NCBI GenBank assembly: GCA_947382485.1
Contig: CANCYS010000003.1
Location: forward strand, 1 to 64,000
Direction of reading: 5' to 3'
Source of the DNA: an uncultured Clostridia bacterium
GTDB taxonomy: Bacteria > Bacillota > Clostridia > Christensenellales > UBA1242
Length of the DNA: 64,000 nt
Position numbers and translations under genes: made by a program. A model generated the notes under the pieces. It searched no databases. It saw only the letters and a program-made list of their open reading frames with translations, and was not told where the DNA came from. Shown piece by piece: positions 1 through 9,992 of the stretch. Position 1 is the stretch's first letter. Each line of letters begins with the position of its first letter.

Positions 1-3000
1 GAGAAGAAGTTCAAAACTTTGATTATTCAATAACTTATGGTTCAATAATCATTAATGGCAATCTATATATAGCACATACATTAAAAGACAAAGATGGCAA
101 AGAATATGTTTATTATGAATTTGGAAATAAAGACAACTCTATCACTTTGGTTTACAATCCTGATGATAATAAACTCTATGAAGCAACCATCGACACCGTA
201 AATAATACCATTACATTTGGTGACTTGTATGAAGGTGAAAATGCAAAACCATACACATATAATATGGCTACATTAACAATCAAACCATCAACATTATTAG
301 TTCCAGAAAAAGTAAAAATTGATAATAAAGAGTATGCAGTTAAAGAAATTGTTGACTCTCAAAACGATAAGTTCTACTACTACACTCTTGATGATGGTAC
401 AACTCTTGTATACAATTTCAACACACAACGTTTAGTTTTGACAGATTCAATTAAGCCAGAAAATATTGTAGGTGGAACAACTCTCAATAGACCAGTTGAA
501 ACTGGTGAAAACTATATTGAAAAAGATTATGAATATGTTGGTTATAAAGAAATTTCATATAATGGAACATTTGTTTATGATACATTCAAAAATGATTTGA
601 AAGAGACTAATAACATTACAACTTCAAGTGTTCAAGCACATATAGTAAAAATCAGAGTTGATGGAATTAACTTAACAACATTCTACATCGCTGGTCAATA
701 TCTATATGAAAAATATCCATTCAGTGATGAGTCAAAAGTTGAAAGTAATGACAATTTCAGATATTACATCTACTTTGACAAAATCAAGTATGCAAATAAC
801 GATTACACAGTAGACACAAATAGTTTAGTTGGTGATCATAGTTCAATTAAATTCAATTACATCTACAATTCAAGCACAGTTAACAAATATATCTTATACA
901 ATGCAAACGATAGAACATTCACCTACTTTGACAGATCAACTGATGTTGATGCAGAAGGTATTGAAATAAATTCAACTAGTGTAAGCATACTTTCAAATTA
1001 CAAAGTTTCATATATAATTGCAGGACAAAAGAATGTTGAAACTTCAAGTCAAGAATACATTCAATACGATGAAACACAAACAACCAATGAAGGTATAATA
1101 GTTGATAGTCTTCCAGATAAATATTCAACAAGTTTCACAACAACATTAAAATCAATAACTGTAAATTCAATTGATGGTTTCTATGTAAAAGGATTCATCT
1201 TAACCTCAGATCTTGATGTTGAAACAGGTGCATGGCTCAACTATCAAAAAGCAACCGAAGAGCACAATGAATTTACTGGACTTCAAAACTTTGAATACTT
1301 CTCAGCATACAAAAATTCAATGTTTATCCCTGTTGATTACATGACATTCTATGACAATATGGGTGGATACAAAGATAACGACAAATACATATTCAACACA
1401 GATGACAAGTCAATAACATTTAACTTAAATTTATTGTTAAATGGAAACTATAACATTCAAGTTGTATATGCCCCAATCGTTTATACAATTTCAGTAATAA
1501 AGATTAATCTTCAAGACATATTAACAGATGATGGTGAAAAACAAATGTCAACTTCACTTTCAAATGTTCAAAACAACTACTTCACACCAGGCGTACCAAT
1601 TGAAGATTCATCTGCTGGTTACATCAAAGGTTCACTCTTAGTAGAACATGGTTCAAACACATTTTTCAAAGCATCTGCTTACAATGGAAGCCAATATCTT
1701 GGTTACTCTCTTGGAAGAGATACATCAATGAATACAATCTCAACATATTATCTCAATCAAGAACTTGATAAAGATGCAAGCATCAATTCTGTTGAAATTC
1801 CAGGCACAGATGATGAAGAATCAAAATTCGAATTTACAATTGGAGATAACACACTCACATCATCAGAATTAACTGAAATAACAAGACCAGATGGTTCTTT
1901 CAGTGATGACAACATCTACTTCATGAGAGATGATATAATGCGAGTAGAATATGGCAAATTAAAGATTGATAATGATGCTGGAACAACTGCAAATAACAAT
2001 ATAATGTTGTTCGGCATAACAAACAATTTGCAAATCTATGTATACTTCAAAGCCGTTTCATACACTCTTGAAATTGACATTTCAAATGGTGAAATCACAT
2101 CTGTTGACAGCAATAACACACAAAATGAATATTATATTGGTTACAATTCAAACATTAATGAATATAACAAATATCAAGATGCAAATGGCAATTTCAAAAA
2201 TCCAACAAGTTCAAACACAATCACAGATATTGCTGGAAAAGACCAATCAATAAGTTTTGTTGGAAAAGATAATAATGGAAATTCAATCGATAACACAAGA
2301 ATTATCTATAATACAACAGACTTAATAAATAAGGTTCTTCAAACTGACCCACTCATCTACACAATGATTGATAAAAATGGAACTCTCATCACAGAATACG
2401 ATGAAGAAGCAAGAAAAACAAAAATCACATCAAGTCCAATAACTTCTGGATTAATTGATTTCAGTTTATCAAAGCAATTTGGTTTCTTAGTATTCAAAAA
2501 CTCAAACTATATTCCAACAACAAACATAATTGTTAATGGAATTGAAGGTAATATTGTTAATAAGAGTTTCACAAGCACCGGAGGTGAAAAATATACACAA
2601 TCTCACGAAATAATCTATAAAGGTGATGACATTTACGTTCGTGTAGACAAATTATATGGTGGATATTTTATCAGCAATGGACCAGATGCAAAGAAAGTTG
2701 AAAGCGATTCAGTATGGCTCAAAGCAATTCCATATGAAGCATTAACATCATATGCCGAACTTGACAATGACTTCATGGAAAGCAGTTCAAACAAATCAAA
2801 TGGATTTGTAATTGCAGATTCACATTATATTGGCGACATTTCAACACCTGCAACAGAATATCAATTAAGTAGCCAACCTGAAACTTCAAAAGAAGCAAGA
2901 ATATCAACTCAAAAAGTAACTGTTAACAACAAATTCATCTACTCTATTTACACTGTCAATGCTGGCTCACTTAAATACTATAAGTATAATGAAAATGGTG

Positions 3001-5222
3001 AAGAAAAATTTGCCGTTCAACACGTAACAAATGATATGTATACATTGTCTGGCAACATATTAACCTTCTCAGAACAAGTTAAAATGCCTGATGGCAACCT
3101 TTATACATTTGTAGTTGCCGCAAGTGATGCACTTGGCGATTTCAGAACAAACTGGAAGAGATACACATTAAGTTACATATTAAACATTTTAGGTAACCCA
3201 AAATCTCCTGACTATAATGCAGCACTTGAAGTAATTTATCGTGTAGATGATGTAGATAAAATTGTTAGTGAAAATGCTGTAAACAACATTTCAAGCACAA
3301 ACATTAATTATAATTTAACAAACTATTCTAACTTTGTTGATATAACAATTGATACTGATGGAACACCAAAATATACTCTCAAAGATTACTTGTTCAATCT
3401 TACAATCAATGGTGAAACAATTAATAGTAGTGCATTCAACAATAAGTCAACCGAAGTTCGAGATTCTGCTGGAAATAAATACTATGGAACTCTCGTGTTT
3501 AAATCAGTAAATGTTGAAGGTTATGGCTTCCGTGTAAGTCTTTCAGTAATACTAAAAGTTTACACTGATGCAAACTCTGGCTCACTTCCTGTTGTTTCAA
3601 TCGAAGTTGGTTCAAACGGCATTAAAGACGAAAGTGGAAATGAGGTTTTAAAATATGAAGGTGCAAAAGTAGACTACACTTATAAAACCAATGGCGATAA
3701 TATTTATAAACCTAGTGGCAGTGAAAAAATTGGTACTCCTTCATATGAATACTCAAATTCAATCAACGATTCAAACTACATTGTAAATTCAACAGTTCAA
3801 GATTTCTTTGGAAACATATACACAAGTGCAGCAACAGATGCAAACTTTAAACTTCCAAACTTGAATGTAAAAACAACACTTCTCTATTCAGTCCCAACAA
3901 AGAATTTAGAGGCAAAATTAAATGTAGTAAACGAAGGTGGAACACAAACAGCTTCAATTACAATGCTTCAAACAGACAATTCAATCTATAAAAACAATGA
4001 TTATAAACAATTGTTCTCTGATAATGTATTAACAAGTAAATATGAGAACTATATGGATAAAGATTCAATTGAAGACAATGGTGATGTTACAAAATTTGAC
4101 CAAATATTCAGATATTATTACTATTATGTAATTTCAGATGCTTATGTTGTTATTGATTACTTAAACCAAATCCTCTCAATGGGAGATAAAGTTTCAAAAA
4201 CTGATAACAAAAAAGTTATGGCAATGTGGTCATATTTAATGTCATATGACCCAGTTGGTTACATCAAAAATGGAAAATATCCAAAATATGCATTGTCAGA
4301 TTCAAAGTCAACATCAAAATACACTTACACAGAAGTTTATAACATGATATTAAAATACATAACAAAAGCAAACTTACCAACTCCTGAATCATGTGGCTAT
4401 AAAATGTTAAGTATAAGAAAGATTGATGTCTGGACACCAACCAAGAATGAAGTTAATCCAAGATTTGTAAAGAATAATTTCACACAAAATGACATGGTTG
4501 TTGCATCACTTTATAACAATTTGTTATTCCAAAAACAAATTAATAAAGAAATTCCATTGTTCCCACATTGGAATGCAATGAGACCATACATTTATGTAAA
4601 TAAAGTTGACGTTTCATTAAGCAGTGCTTTACAAGGAACAGCTTATTCATTTACATCAGATCCAGGATTTACAATAGATTTCTTAACAAAAGGTGAAATT
4701 CCAGAGCATGCTGAAAAATTTGATATGCTTCAAACATATCCTGACATTTACAGATTTGCATTCTTTGATGCAGCATTCTACAATTTCAATGGAACATCAT
4801 TCATGCTAGAAAAAAATGATTTCTATGGCAAAAAAGCGTTTGTAAAGAGTATTTCATCAACCTTCACAATACACAACTACTCAATAAGTTCATTTAGAAA
4901 CGAAAATCATAATCCTTATGGTGATAGAATAATCACTCACATGATGGATTACACAGTCTATCCAAGTTCAAAAGTAGTCAGTGACATCTTGTCAATCGCT
5001 GGTGCAATATGCCCTGCGTTCAAAGTAGTCGCAGTACTCGGACAACTTGCAACAAGCTTGTCAAGTGGTGAAACTTGGCAAGAAGCACTCATCAATATGT
5101 CATCTGCAATAGTTGGACCAATTGGTATGGTAACAAAACACTTGGCATATGGCATTGTCGATTTAGTTTCAGCATTGAACGACCAAGAATTCAAACGAGA
5201 ATGTCAAAAGATATTCGAATAG
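1..5222 (+). CDS. 3' part of a giant repeat-rich surface-type protein (partial, start outside window)
   Basis: The frame is open from base 3 to the TAA at 5220-5222 with no stop, so the gene begins left of the window. The TTG at 147 could be read as a start, but nothing sets it apart and upstream codons are equally protein-like. At least 1,739 codons are visible. The product is rich in Asn, Ser, Thr, Tyr and Lys with alternating beta-strand patterns, like the giant B-repeat proteins further right. I do not see clear GYTFxGW B-repeats in it, only weak echoes such as VVYAPIVYTISV and VYFKAVSYTLEI. The last ~85 residues change character: two hydrophobic, Gly/Ala-rich stretches (around SDILSIAGAICPAFKVVAVL and SSAIVGPIGMVTKHLAYGIV) that could insert in or bind membrane. 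No LPXTG motif is present. Secretion is inferred from composition and neighbours. Function unknown. Confidence 0.85.
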   Translation, partial: EEVQNFDYSITYGSIIINGNLYIAHTLKDKDGKEYVYYEFGNKDNSITLVYNPDDNKLYEATIDTVNNTITFGDLYEGENAKPYTYNMATLTIKPSTLLVPEKVKIDNKEYAVKEIVDSQNDKFYYYTLDDGTTLVYNFNTQRLVLTDSIKPENIVGGTTLNRPVETGENYIEKDYEYVGYKEISYNGTFVYDTFKNDLKETNNITTSSVQAHIVKIRVDGINLTTFYIAGQYLYEKYPFSDESKVESNDNFRYYIYFDKIKYANNDYTVDTNSLVGDHSSIKFNYIYNSSTVNKYILYNANDRTFTYFDRSTDVDAEGIEINSTSVSILSNYKVSYIIAGQKNVETSSQEYIQYDETQTTNEGIIVDSLPDKYSTSFTTTLKSITVNSIDGFYVKGFILTSDLDVETGAWLNYQKATEEHNEFTGLQNFEYFSAYKNSMFIPVDYMTFYDNMGGYKDNDKYIFNTDDKSITFNLNLLLNGNYNIQVVYAPIVYTISVIKINLQDILTDDGEKQMSTSLSNVQNNYFTPGVPIEDSSAGYIKGSLLVEHGSNTFFKASAYNGSQYLGYSLGRDTSMNTISTYYLNQELDKDASINSVEIPGTDDEESKFEFTIGDNTLTSSELTEITRPDGSFSDDNIYFMRDDIMRVEYGKLKIDNDAGTTANNNIMLFGITNNLQIYVYFKAVSYTLEIDISNGEITSVDSNNTQNEYYIGYNSNINEYNKYQDANGNFKNPTSSNTITDIAGKDQSISFVGKDNNGNSIDNTRIIYNTTDLINKVLQTDPLIYTMIDKNGTLITEYDEEARKTKITSSPITSGLIDFSLSKQFGFLVFKNSNYIPTTNIIVNGIEGNIVNKSFTSTGGEKYTQSHEIIYKGDDIYVRVDKLYGGYFISNGPDAKKVESDSVWLKAIPYEALTSYAELDNDFMESSSNKSNGFVIADSHYIGDISTPATEYQLSSQPETSKEARISTQKVTVNNKFIYSIYTVNAGSLKYYKYNENGEEKFAVQHVTNDMYTLSGNILTFSEQVKMPDGNLYTFVVAASDALGDFRTNWKRYTLSYILNILGNPKSPDYNAALEVIYRVDDVDKIVSENAVNNISSTNINYNLTNYSNFVDITIDTDGTPKYTLKDYLFNLTINGETINSSAFNNKSTEVRDSAGNKYYGTLVFKSVNVEGYGFRVSLSVILKVYTDANSGSLPVVSIEVGSNGIKDESGNEVLKYEGAKVDYTYKTNGDNIYKPSGSEKIGTPSYEYSNSINDSNYIVNSTVQDFFGNIYTSAATDANFKLPNLNVKTTLLYSVPTKNLEAKLNVVNEGGTQTASITMLQTDNSIYKNNDYKQLFSDNVLTSKYENYMDKDSIEDNGDVTKFDQIFRYYYYYVISDAYVVIDYLNQILSMGDKVSKTDNKKVMAMWSYLMSYDPVGYIKNGKYPKYALSDSKSTSKYTYTEVYNMILKYITKANLPTPESCGYKMLSIRKIDVWTPTKNEVNPRFVKNNFTQNDMVVASLYNNLLFQKQINKEIPLFPHWNAMRPYIYVNKVDVSLSSALQGTAYSFTSDPGFTIDFLTKGEIPEHAEKFDMLQTYPDIYRFAFFDAAFYNFNGTSFMLEKNDFYGKKAFVKSISSTFTIHNYSISSFRNENHNPYGDRIITHMMDYTVYPSSKVVSDILSIAGAICPAFKVVAVLGQLATSLSSGETWQEALINMSSAIVGPIGMVTKHLAYGIVDLVSALNDQEFKRECQKIFE

Positions 5223-5227
5223 CAAAT

Positions 5228-5260
5228 AAAAAACCGATTTTACATCGGTTTTTTATTTTT
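5228..5260 (+). terminator. Intrinsic terminator after the partial giant gene
   Basis: The arms AAAAAACCGAT (5228-5238) and ATCGGTTTTTT (5244-5254) form an 11-bp stem with a 5-nt loop, followed by a T-rich run. It starts 6 bases after the stop codon. Confidence 0.9.
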
Positions 5261-5274
5261 TTTAGTTTAAACAT

Positions 5275-5302
5275 TTGTAAATCTTTCTAAATTTGCTATA
5301 AT
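5275..5302 (+). promoter_or_regulatory. Sigma-A type promoter of the 693-codon gene, predicting a leaderless mRNA
   Basis: The -35 is TTGTAA (5275-5280), the spacer is 16 bp and the -10 is a perfect TATAAT (5297-5302). The ATG begins at 5310, 7 bases after the -10, so transcription should start at or next to the start codon. There is no Shine-Dalgarno sequence at a usable distance. Confidence 0.65.
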
Positions 5303-5309
5303 AAGAAAT

Positions 5310-7391
5310 ATGAAAGAAAAAATTAATTTTTCAAAATTGTTTATAAATTTAATGTTTTCAGTTTGCATGCTTTTTGTTTTGTGTGCAGGTTTTTTCCTGT
5401 ATCCAATTAACTTTGAAATCTCAACAAATGCTGCAAATTTGTCCAATGAAAATCAAGAACTTGAAGAACAACCACCAATCGAAGAAGATTATTCAATTTT
5501 TATATATGAACCAATTTTTTCAACTTTTTATAACAATAAAATATATTTTGTTGATAAATATGACCACTATCTCAAAATTCACGATATAGAAACCAATTCT
5601 TTTGAAAAAAATCCATTGTCATTGTCAATGTACAGCGAAATAATCAGTGCCACAAGCACAAATAATTTCTTATTTTTGCTCGTTGTTAAAGATAGCAAAC
5701 ACATTGTAATTTGTGTTGACTTAAATGAATTAGCAATAACAGAACTCGAACATGACGATTTGAATATAAATGAAAACTATGACAAAATCTCAGCAACAAT
5801 TCTTTCTGACAATGAATATGCAGTAACTTTAACTCCAAACAATGTCACATCTTCTACTCTACCAATGATTTTAACCGCAACATTTGATGAAGAGCAAGAC
5901 ACAATAGATTTAAAAGTTTTCACAGTAGACATAATGCAAACAAACCAAATACAAGAAGAATTATATGGTCCACTGTTTAAAGTTTTAATCACAAAATTTA
6001 ATGGAACAAACTATCTCCTTCTCATGTATAGCAGAAACTTTGTATATTGCAACATTTCTTTCGATAACTCAACCATTCCAGTAAATTCAATAATTTCAAT
6101 CCAAAATCAAACAGGAATTGATTTGAGTGCACCAATAGCAAATGTTAACATTTTAACTTTAAATGAAACCCCATATTTATTAATAACAAATATATATGAA
6201 GAAGATGAATCAACTGAAACCATAGAAAAACGAATAACTTCAAAATTATATAGTTTCAGTATTGGTAGCACAGCCACAGACTATTTCAATTATGAAAATG
6301 AAGAATTCAAAACAAACTCAAACATACTCACAAATGGAAATTATTTGATTTTTTCAAACAAACAAAACATAACTTATGTTAGCGTTGAAAAGAAAGATGA
6401 TGAATATGTTCGTGAGGTTTCAAACTCAACAAACCCAGACATTTTGATTGATTACTATGATGACAGCGATTTTATTTATTACACATTAAATGAAGAAACA
6501 ATTTTGTTAACTTCTCCATGGAATTACAGTGAACCAATCTGCACTTTGCCAGTAAATTCAAATATAATCTGTGTTGGAAACATCACAATAGAAGGCTCAA
6601 ATTTAGCCATTTTTGACTACAAATATTGCATGTATACAGTTGAAGATAAAAACTATATTGGTTATGTTAAAACAGCAAATTTAACTGCCAAAAACAAAGT
6701 TTCAGTTAACATTTATGGCCAAATAACATCTGAAAAACCATATCCAAGAGTAAAAACTGTCGCAAATACAACATTATATTCTTTACCAACAGTTAATCTC
6801 GGAATAATAAAAAGTGATGCATCTGGCGTAAAACTCAATTCATATGCAGTTGAACAAATAATCTATAATTCAAAAGTTGAAGTAATTGATGCAATTTGCA
6901 CCTATTCATTCAAAAATAAATCCAATGCAGATGAAATTATGTTAAAAGTAAAAGTCAATGATAAAAATATTGGTTATATAACCAAATCAAGTTTGATTGA
7001 CCCAAGTGACATAAACAATTTTGTAATAACAAATTCTTCAATCAAAGGATACACATATGTTTACCTTCAAGAAAGCCTCACAAGCCCAGTAATTGCCCTT
7101 TTAAGCGATGGTTACAGGGTTCGAATAAATGGAACAAGAAATGTAAAAACCGGCTTCACAAACATCACTTTTAACGATGAATATGGCAATGAATTTAGTG
7201 GTTACATAAAAATTGATTCTGTTGGAAGCGACAGTTGGTCAACCTTACAAATAATTGGCTGCGTGCTAATTGCAATCAACATTGGACTTCTTGTTTTAAT
7301 ACTAATTTTCAAGCATAAAAACATCGGACAAAACGGTCAAAAATATTTAAAGAACAAGAAAGAAAACTATAAAAAGAACAATCAAATATAA
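5310..7391 (+). CDS. Membrane-anchored extracytoplasmic protein with SH3-like C-terminal segments
   Basis: 693 residues. A hydrophobic segment at about residues 10-32 follows a Lys-rich start and is a signal peptide or membrane anchor. A second membrane helix lies at about 648-668 and is followed by a Lys/Asn-rich tail, which should be cytoplasmic. The region from about 50 to 450 is made of short beta-strand repeats (for example FSTFYNNKIYFVDKYD) and looks propeller-like; this is a fold guess. Two segments at about 485-570 and 575-640 resemble bacterial SH3 (SH3b) domains: each begins with a TLYSLP- or YVYLQES-like strand and ends in a GYI motif. I do not recognise a named family. Its place after the partial giant gene suggests an envelope role, but it has its own promoter and is separated by a terminator. 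The ATG at 5310 is preferred over Met15, which also lacks a ribosome binding site. Confidence 0.8.
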   Translation: MKEKINFSKLFINLMFSVCMLFVLCAGFFLYPINFEISTNAANLSNENQELEEQPPIEEDYSIFIYEPIFSTFYNNKIYFVDKYDHYLKIHDIETNSFEKNPLSLSMYSEIISATSTNNFLFLLVVKDSKHIVICVDLNELAITELEHDDLNINENYDKISATILSDNEYAVTLTPNNVTSSTLPMILTATFDEEQDTIDLKVFTVDIMQTNQIQEELYGPLFKVLITKFNGTNYLLLMYSRNFVYCNISFDNSTIPVNSIISIQNQTGIDLSAPIANVNILTLNETPYLLITNIYEEDESTETIEKRITSKLYSFSIGSTATDYFNYENEEFKTNSNILTNGNYLIFSNKQNITYVSVEKKDDEYVREVSNSTNPDILIDYYDDSDFIYYTLNEETILLTSPWNYSEPICTLPVNSNIICVGNITIEGSNLAIFDYKYCMYTVEDKNYIGYVKTANLTAKNKVSVNIYGQITSEKPYPRVKTVANTTLYSLPTVNLGIIKSDASGVKLNSYAVEQIIYNSKVEVIDAICTYSFKNKSNADEIMLKVKVNDKNIGYITKSSLIDPSDINNFVITNSSIKGYTYVYLQESLTSPVIALLSDGYRVRINGTRNVKTGFTNITFNDEYGNEFSGYIKIDSVGSDSWSTLQIIGCVLIAINIGLLVLILIFKHKNIGQNGQKYLKNKKENYKKNNQI

Positions 7392-7394
7392 AAT

Positions 7395-7421
7395 AAAAAA
7401 GCAGTTAAACACTGCTTTTTT
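7395..7421. terminator. Bidirectional terminator between convergent genes
   Basis: The stem AAAAAAGCAGT / ACTGCTTTTTT is flanked by A-runs on the left and T-runs on the right, so it can end transcripts from both the 693-codon gene (+) and the Nudix gene (-). Confidence 0.85.
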
Positions 7422-7429
7422 ATTTATGG

Positions 7430-8002
7430 TTAAAATTTCTTTTTTTTCTTCCAATCTTTTTTTTCAGCATTTCTGCTATTATCAGTATCAAATTGGTCAG
7501 CTTTAAAAAGTAAAAATTCATTCATTGCCCTTTCAATCATAGACTTGTCACGTTTAAGTAACCTTGCAGTCATAGCTTCCTCATAATCAAGAAACATAAT
7601 TTCTACATCACCTGCGTCAAACTCACCATTAAGTCCATGATTTTCTTGTTTAAAACCTTTAAATCTGCAAAAATAGAAATATTCCACTCTTTCAGAATCA
7701 AAAATATGCCCTTCAAAGTTAAAGTTTTTAGATGTATGATAATACTTTCCAACAATCTTAATTGGAATAATTTCAGCACCTGTTTCCTCAAACACCTCAC
7801 GAATAACAGTATCTTTGATTGATTCATTTTCTTCAACTGTACCACCAGGAATAGAAAACCCATGATGCTTGTTTGAATGCAAAAGCAAAATTTGCCCCAT
7901 CTCGTTAAGAATAATTCCCCTAACTTTCTTGGTGCATTTGTGGTTTAAATAATTTTCATAATAAAGTCTTGATTTATCTTCAAAGTATTCTTTTGATGCC
8001 AT
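7430..8002 (-). CDS. Nudix hydrolase
   Basis: 190 residues. A textbook Nudix box (G-x5-E-x7-REVFEETGA) lies at about residues 53-75 with all catalytic acidic residues present, so a metal-dependent nucleoside-diphosphate-linked hydrolase is expected. The substrate cannot be read from the sequence. The preceding strand KVRGIILNEMGQILLLHSNK and the GFSIPGG entry to the box are typical. The C-terminus ends in a lysine-rich tail (KKDWKKKKKF) beyond the usual domain. The start is supported by an AAGG ribosome binding site 6 nt upstream and by a consensus promoter just before it. The gene lies downstream of aspS on the same strand, but aspS ends in its own terminator, so the two are probably independent units. 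Confidence 0.9.
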   Translation of the reverse strand: MASKEYFEDKSRLYYENYLNHKCTKKVRGIILNEMGQILLLHSNKHHGFSIPGGTVEENESIKDTVIREVFEETGAEIIPIKIVGKYYHTSKNFNFEGHIFDSERVEYFYFCRFKGFKQENHGLNGEFDAGDVEIMFLDYEEAMTARLLKRDKSMIERAMNEFLLFKADQFDTDNSRNAEKKDWKKKKKF

Positions 8003-8019
8003 AATTAACCTTACACAAA

Positions 8020-8048
8020 ATTATATACCAAAAAAATATATTTGTCAA
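8020..8048 (-). promoter_or_regulatory. Consensus promoter of the Nudix gene
   Basis: Reading the minus strand: TTGACA (8048-8043), 17-bp spacer, TATAAT (8025-8020). Both hexamers match the sigma-A consensus perfectly. The untranslated leader would be about 10 nt and carries AAGG. Confidence 0.9.
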
Positions 8049-8072
8049 AAACATAATTTATAAAAATAATAT

Positions 8073-8097
8073 AAAAAAGACGCCAAAAATTGGCGTC
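8073..8097 (-). terminator. Intrinsic terminator of aspS
   Basis: On the minus strand, GACGCCA and TGGCGTC form a 7-bp stem around an ATTTT loop, followed by six T. It begins about 9 bases after the aspS stop codon. Confidence 0.9.
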
Positions 8098-8105
8098 AAA
8101 AAACT

Positions 8106-9902
8106 TTATTCTTCTGGTTTGATTAAATCGATGTAAACATCTTGAATTTGTTTTGGTGCAACAAAATCTGGTGCTTCCATCATTAAATCTGCACTTGTTT
8201 GAACCTTTGGAAATGCAATAACAGATTTAATATCAGTCGAATCAGTAAGAAGCATAACAAGTCTGTCCAAACCGAAAGCCAAACCACCATGTGGAGGTGC
8301 ACCAAATTTAAATGCTTCAAGGAAAAATCCAAATAAACTAGAAATTCTTTCTTCTGTAAAACCAAGTGCTTTGAACATTTTATCTTGAAGTTCTTGGTCA
8401 TGAATTCTGATGCTTCCGCCACCAAGTTCATATCCGTTAACAACAATATCATACGCTTTTGCACGAACTCTCGCAGGGTCAGAGAATAAAAATTCAACAT
8501 CTTCATCTTTTGGACAAGTAAATGGATGGTGGCAAGCCACAAATCTTTTTTCTTCATCACTGTATTCAAATTGTGGAAAATCAACAATCCAAATTGGTGC
8601 AAATTTAGTTTTGTCAATAAGGTCAAATTTTTCAGCCAAATGTAATCTAAGTTTTCCAAGAGATGTCAAAACAACCTTGTCTTTTTCATCTGCAACAAAG
8701 AAAACAACATCTCCTCTTTTTGCATCAGCACGTTTAATAATTTCAGCAACTTGGCTTTCAGTAAAGAATTTAAGAAGTGGACTTTTTGGAGTTCCATCAT
8801 CTTCAAAAGAAATATAACTCATTCCAGGGGCACCACAACCCTTAACAAAAGTAACAAGTTGTTCAAGTTCCGACCTTGAAAGTTTGTCAAACATACCCTT
8901 TCCGTTCAAAATACGCACACTTCCACCTTTTGTTGCTGCATTTTTAAAAGGAACAAGCGTACATTCTTTTGCAAGGTCAGTTATATCAATAAGTTCAAGA
9001 TCAAATCTAATATCAGGCTTGTCAGTTCCATATCTTCTCATAGATTCGTCCCAAGTCATGCGTGGAAAATCATCAAATTTAATGCCTTTGATTTGTTCAA
9101 AAATAAGCTTAATAAGTTTTTCTGTCACACTCATAACTTGTTCTTCTTTTGAAACAAAAGACATTTCAAAGTCAACCTGAGTAAATTCTGGTTGCCTGTC
9201 AGCACGAAGGTCCTCATCTCTAAAACATTTAGCAATTTGATAATATCTGTCAACGCCAGAAACCATCAAAAGTTGTTTGTAAAGTTGTGGACTTTGTGGA
9301 AGTGCAAAAAATTTGTTAGGAAACATTCTGCTAGGCACAAGATAATCTCTTGCACCTTCTGGTGTAGATTTTCCAAGAATAGGTGTTTCCACTTCCAAAA
9401 ATCCATATTCATCTAAAAATCTTCTAATAATTTTGCACACTTCGTTTCTAACATAAAGTTTGCTTGCAACTTGTTCTCTTCTAAGGTCAAGATATCTATA
9501 TTTAAGTCTAAGAGCATCGGTTGCACTGTCATCATCATTAATTTGAAAAGGAATAGGCAAACTTGTTGATAAAACTTTAAGGTCTTCAACACGAATTTCA
9601 ATAAAACCAGTTTTGCTCTTTGGGTCAATGGTGTCCTCATCTCTTTTAGTGAGTGTACCCATAACACAAATAACAAACTCGTTTCTAAGTTTATCAACTT
9701 TGTCATAATCCCCTTTAAATTTTGATCTGTCAAACACAACTTGCAACTTACCAGTTCTGTCACGAAGGTCAACAAAAACTAAATCGCCAAAGTCACGACG
9801 GTTAGCAACCCAACCCATCGCAACAACGCTTTTAGATAAATACTCATCTGTAAATTCACCACAATATTTGGTTCTTTCCATTCCTTCTAATAAATCAAAC
9901 AT
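8106..9902 (-). CDS. aspS: Aspartyl-tRNA synthetase (bacterial type)
   Basis: 598 residues, the usual length of bacterial AspRS with its GAD insertion. In order: N-terminal OB-fold anticodon-binding domain ([10 protein letters not shown]...FVDLRDRTG), class II catalytic core with [21 protein letters not shown], motif 2 ([18 protein letters not shown]), the GAD insertion, and motif 3 ([13 protein letters not shown]). It attaches Asp to tRNA-Asp, and in many bacteria lacking AsnRS also to tRNA-Asn. The start is set at ATG 9902 because AGGAGG lies 9 nt upstream; an in-frame ATG at 9935 lies upstream of that site, close to the attenuator terminator, and is unlikely. The residue after RRD is Phe, where discriminating enzymes I recall have Leu and a known non-discriminating one His, so tRNA specificity stays open. 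Expression appears controlled by an Asn-rich leader-peptide attenuator. Confidence 0.97.
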   Translation of the reverse strand: MFDLLEGMERTKYCGEFTDEYLSKSVVAMGWVANRRDFGDLVFVDLRDRTGKLQVVFDRSKFKGDYDKVDKLRNEFVICVMGTLTKRDEDTIDPKSKTGFIEIRVEDLKVLSTSLPIPFQINDDDSATDALRLKYRYLDLRREQVASKLYVRNEVCKIIRRFLDEYGFLEVETPILGKSTPEGARDYLVPSRMFPNKFFALPQSPQLYKQLLMVSGVDRYYQIAKCFRDEDLRADRQPEFTQVDFEMSFVSKEEQVMSVTEKLIKLIFEQIKGIKFDDFPRMTWDESMRRYGTDKPDIRFDLELIDITDLAKECTLVPFKNAATKGGSVRILNGKGMFDKLSRSELEQLVTFVKGCGAPGMSYISFEDDGTPKSPLLKFFTESQVAEIIKRADAKRGDVVFFVADEKDKVVLTSLGKLRLHLAEKFDLIDKTKFAPIWIVDFPQFEYSDEEKRFVACHHPFTCPKDEDVEFLFSDPARVRAKAYDIVVNGYELGGGSIRIHDQELQDKMFKALGFTEERISSLFGFFLEAFKFGAPPHGGLAFGLDRLVMLLTDSTDIKSVIAFPKVQTSADLMMEAPDFVAPKQIQDVYIDLIKPEE

Positions 9903-9911
9903 AATTTTACT

Positions 9912-9917
9912 CCTCCT
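9912..9917 (-). promoter_or_regulatory. aspS ribosome binding site that fixes the start
   Basis: AGGAGG on the minus strand, 9 nt before ATG 9902. It lies inside the longer possible reading frame and so argues against the start at 9935. Confidence 0.9.
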
Positions 9918-9924
9918 GTTCATT

Positions 9925-9959
9925 AAAAAAAGCACATTGAGTTATTTTCAATGTGCTTT
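9925..9959 (-). terminator. Attenuator terminator in the aspS leader
   Basis: On the minus strand, AAAGCACATTGA (9959-9948) and TCAATGTGCTTT (9940-9929) form a perfect 12-bp stem with a 7-nt loop, running into seven T. It lies between the leader peptide and the aspS ribosome binding site, so it must be bypassed for aspS to be expressed. Its loop and inner arm (9946-9937) are complementary to 9990-9981. Confidence 0.92.
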
Positions 9960-9980
9960 AAAAGTTTTAACAACAAAAAT

Positions 9981-9990
9981 AATAACTCAA
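9981..9990 (-). promoter_or_regulatory. Antiterminator segment of the aspS attenuator
   Basis: TTGAGTTATT (minus strand 9990-9981) is perfectly complementary, 10 bp, to AATAACTCAA in the terminator loop and arm (9946-9937). An overlapping stretch (about 9987-9972) is also complementary at 15 of 16 positions to the Asn-codon run of the leader peptide. These are alternative pairings 1:2 and 2:3. The segment begins 2 nt after the leader stop codon, where a terminating ribosome would cover it. Confidence 0.8.
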
Positions 9991-9992
9991 AT

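Noticed and set aside
147..149. TTG as the true start of the left giant gene
   Set aside because: The frame is open upstream to the window edge with the same protein-like codon pattern and there is no ribosome binding site.
9903..9935. aspS starting at ATG 9935
   Set aside because: AGGAGG lies within that extension, 9 nt before ATG 9902, and 9935 is next to the attenuator terminator's T-run.
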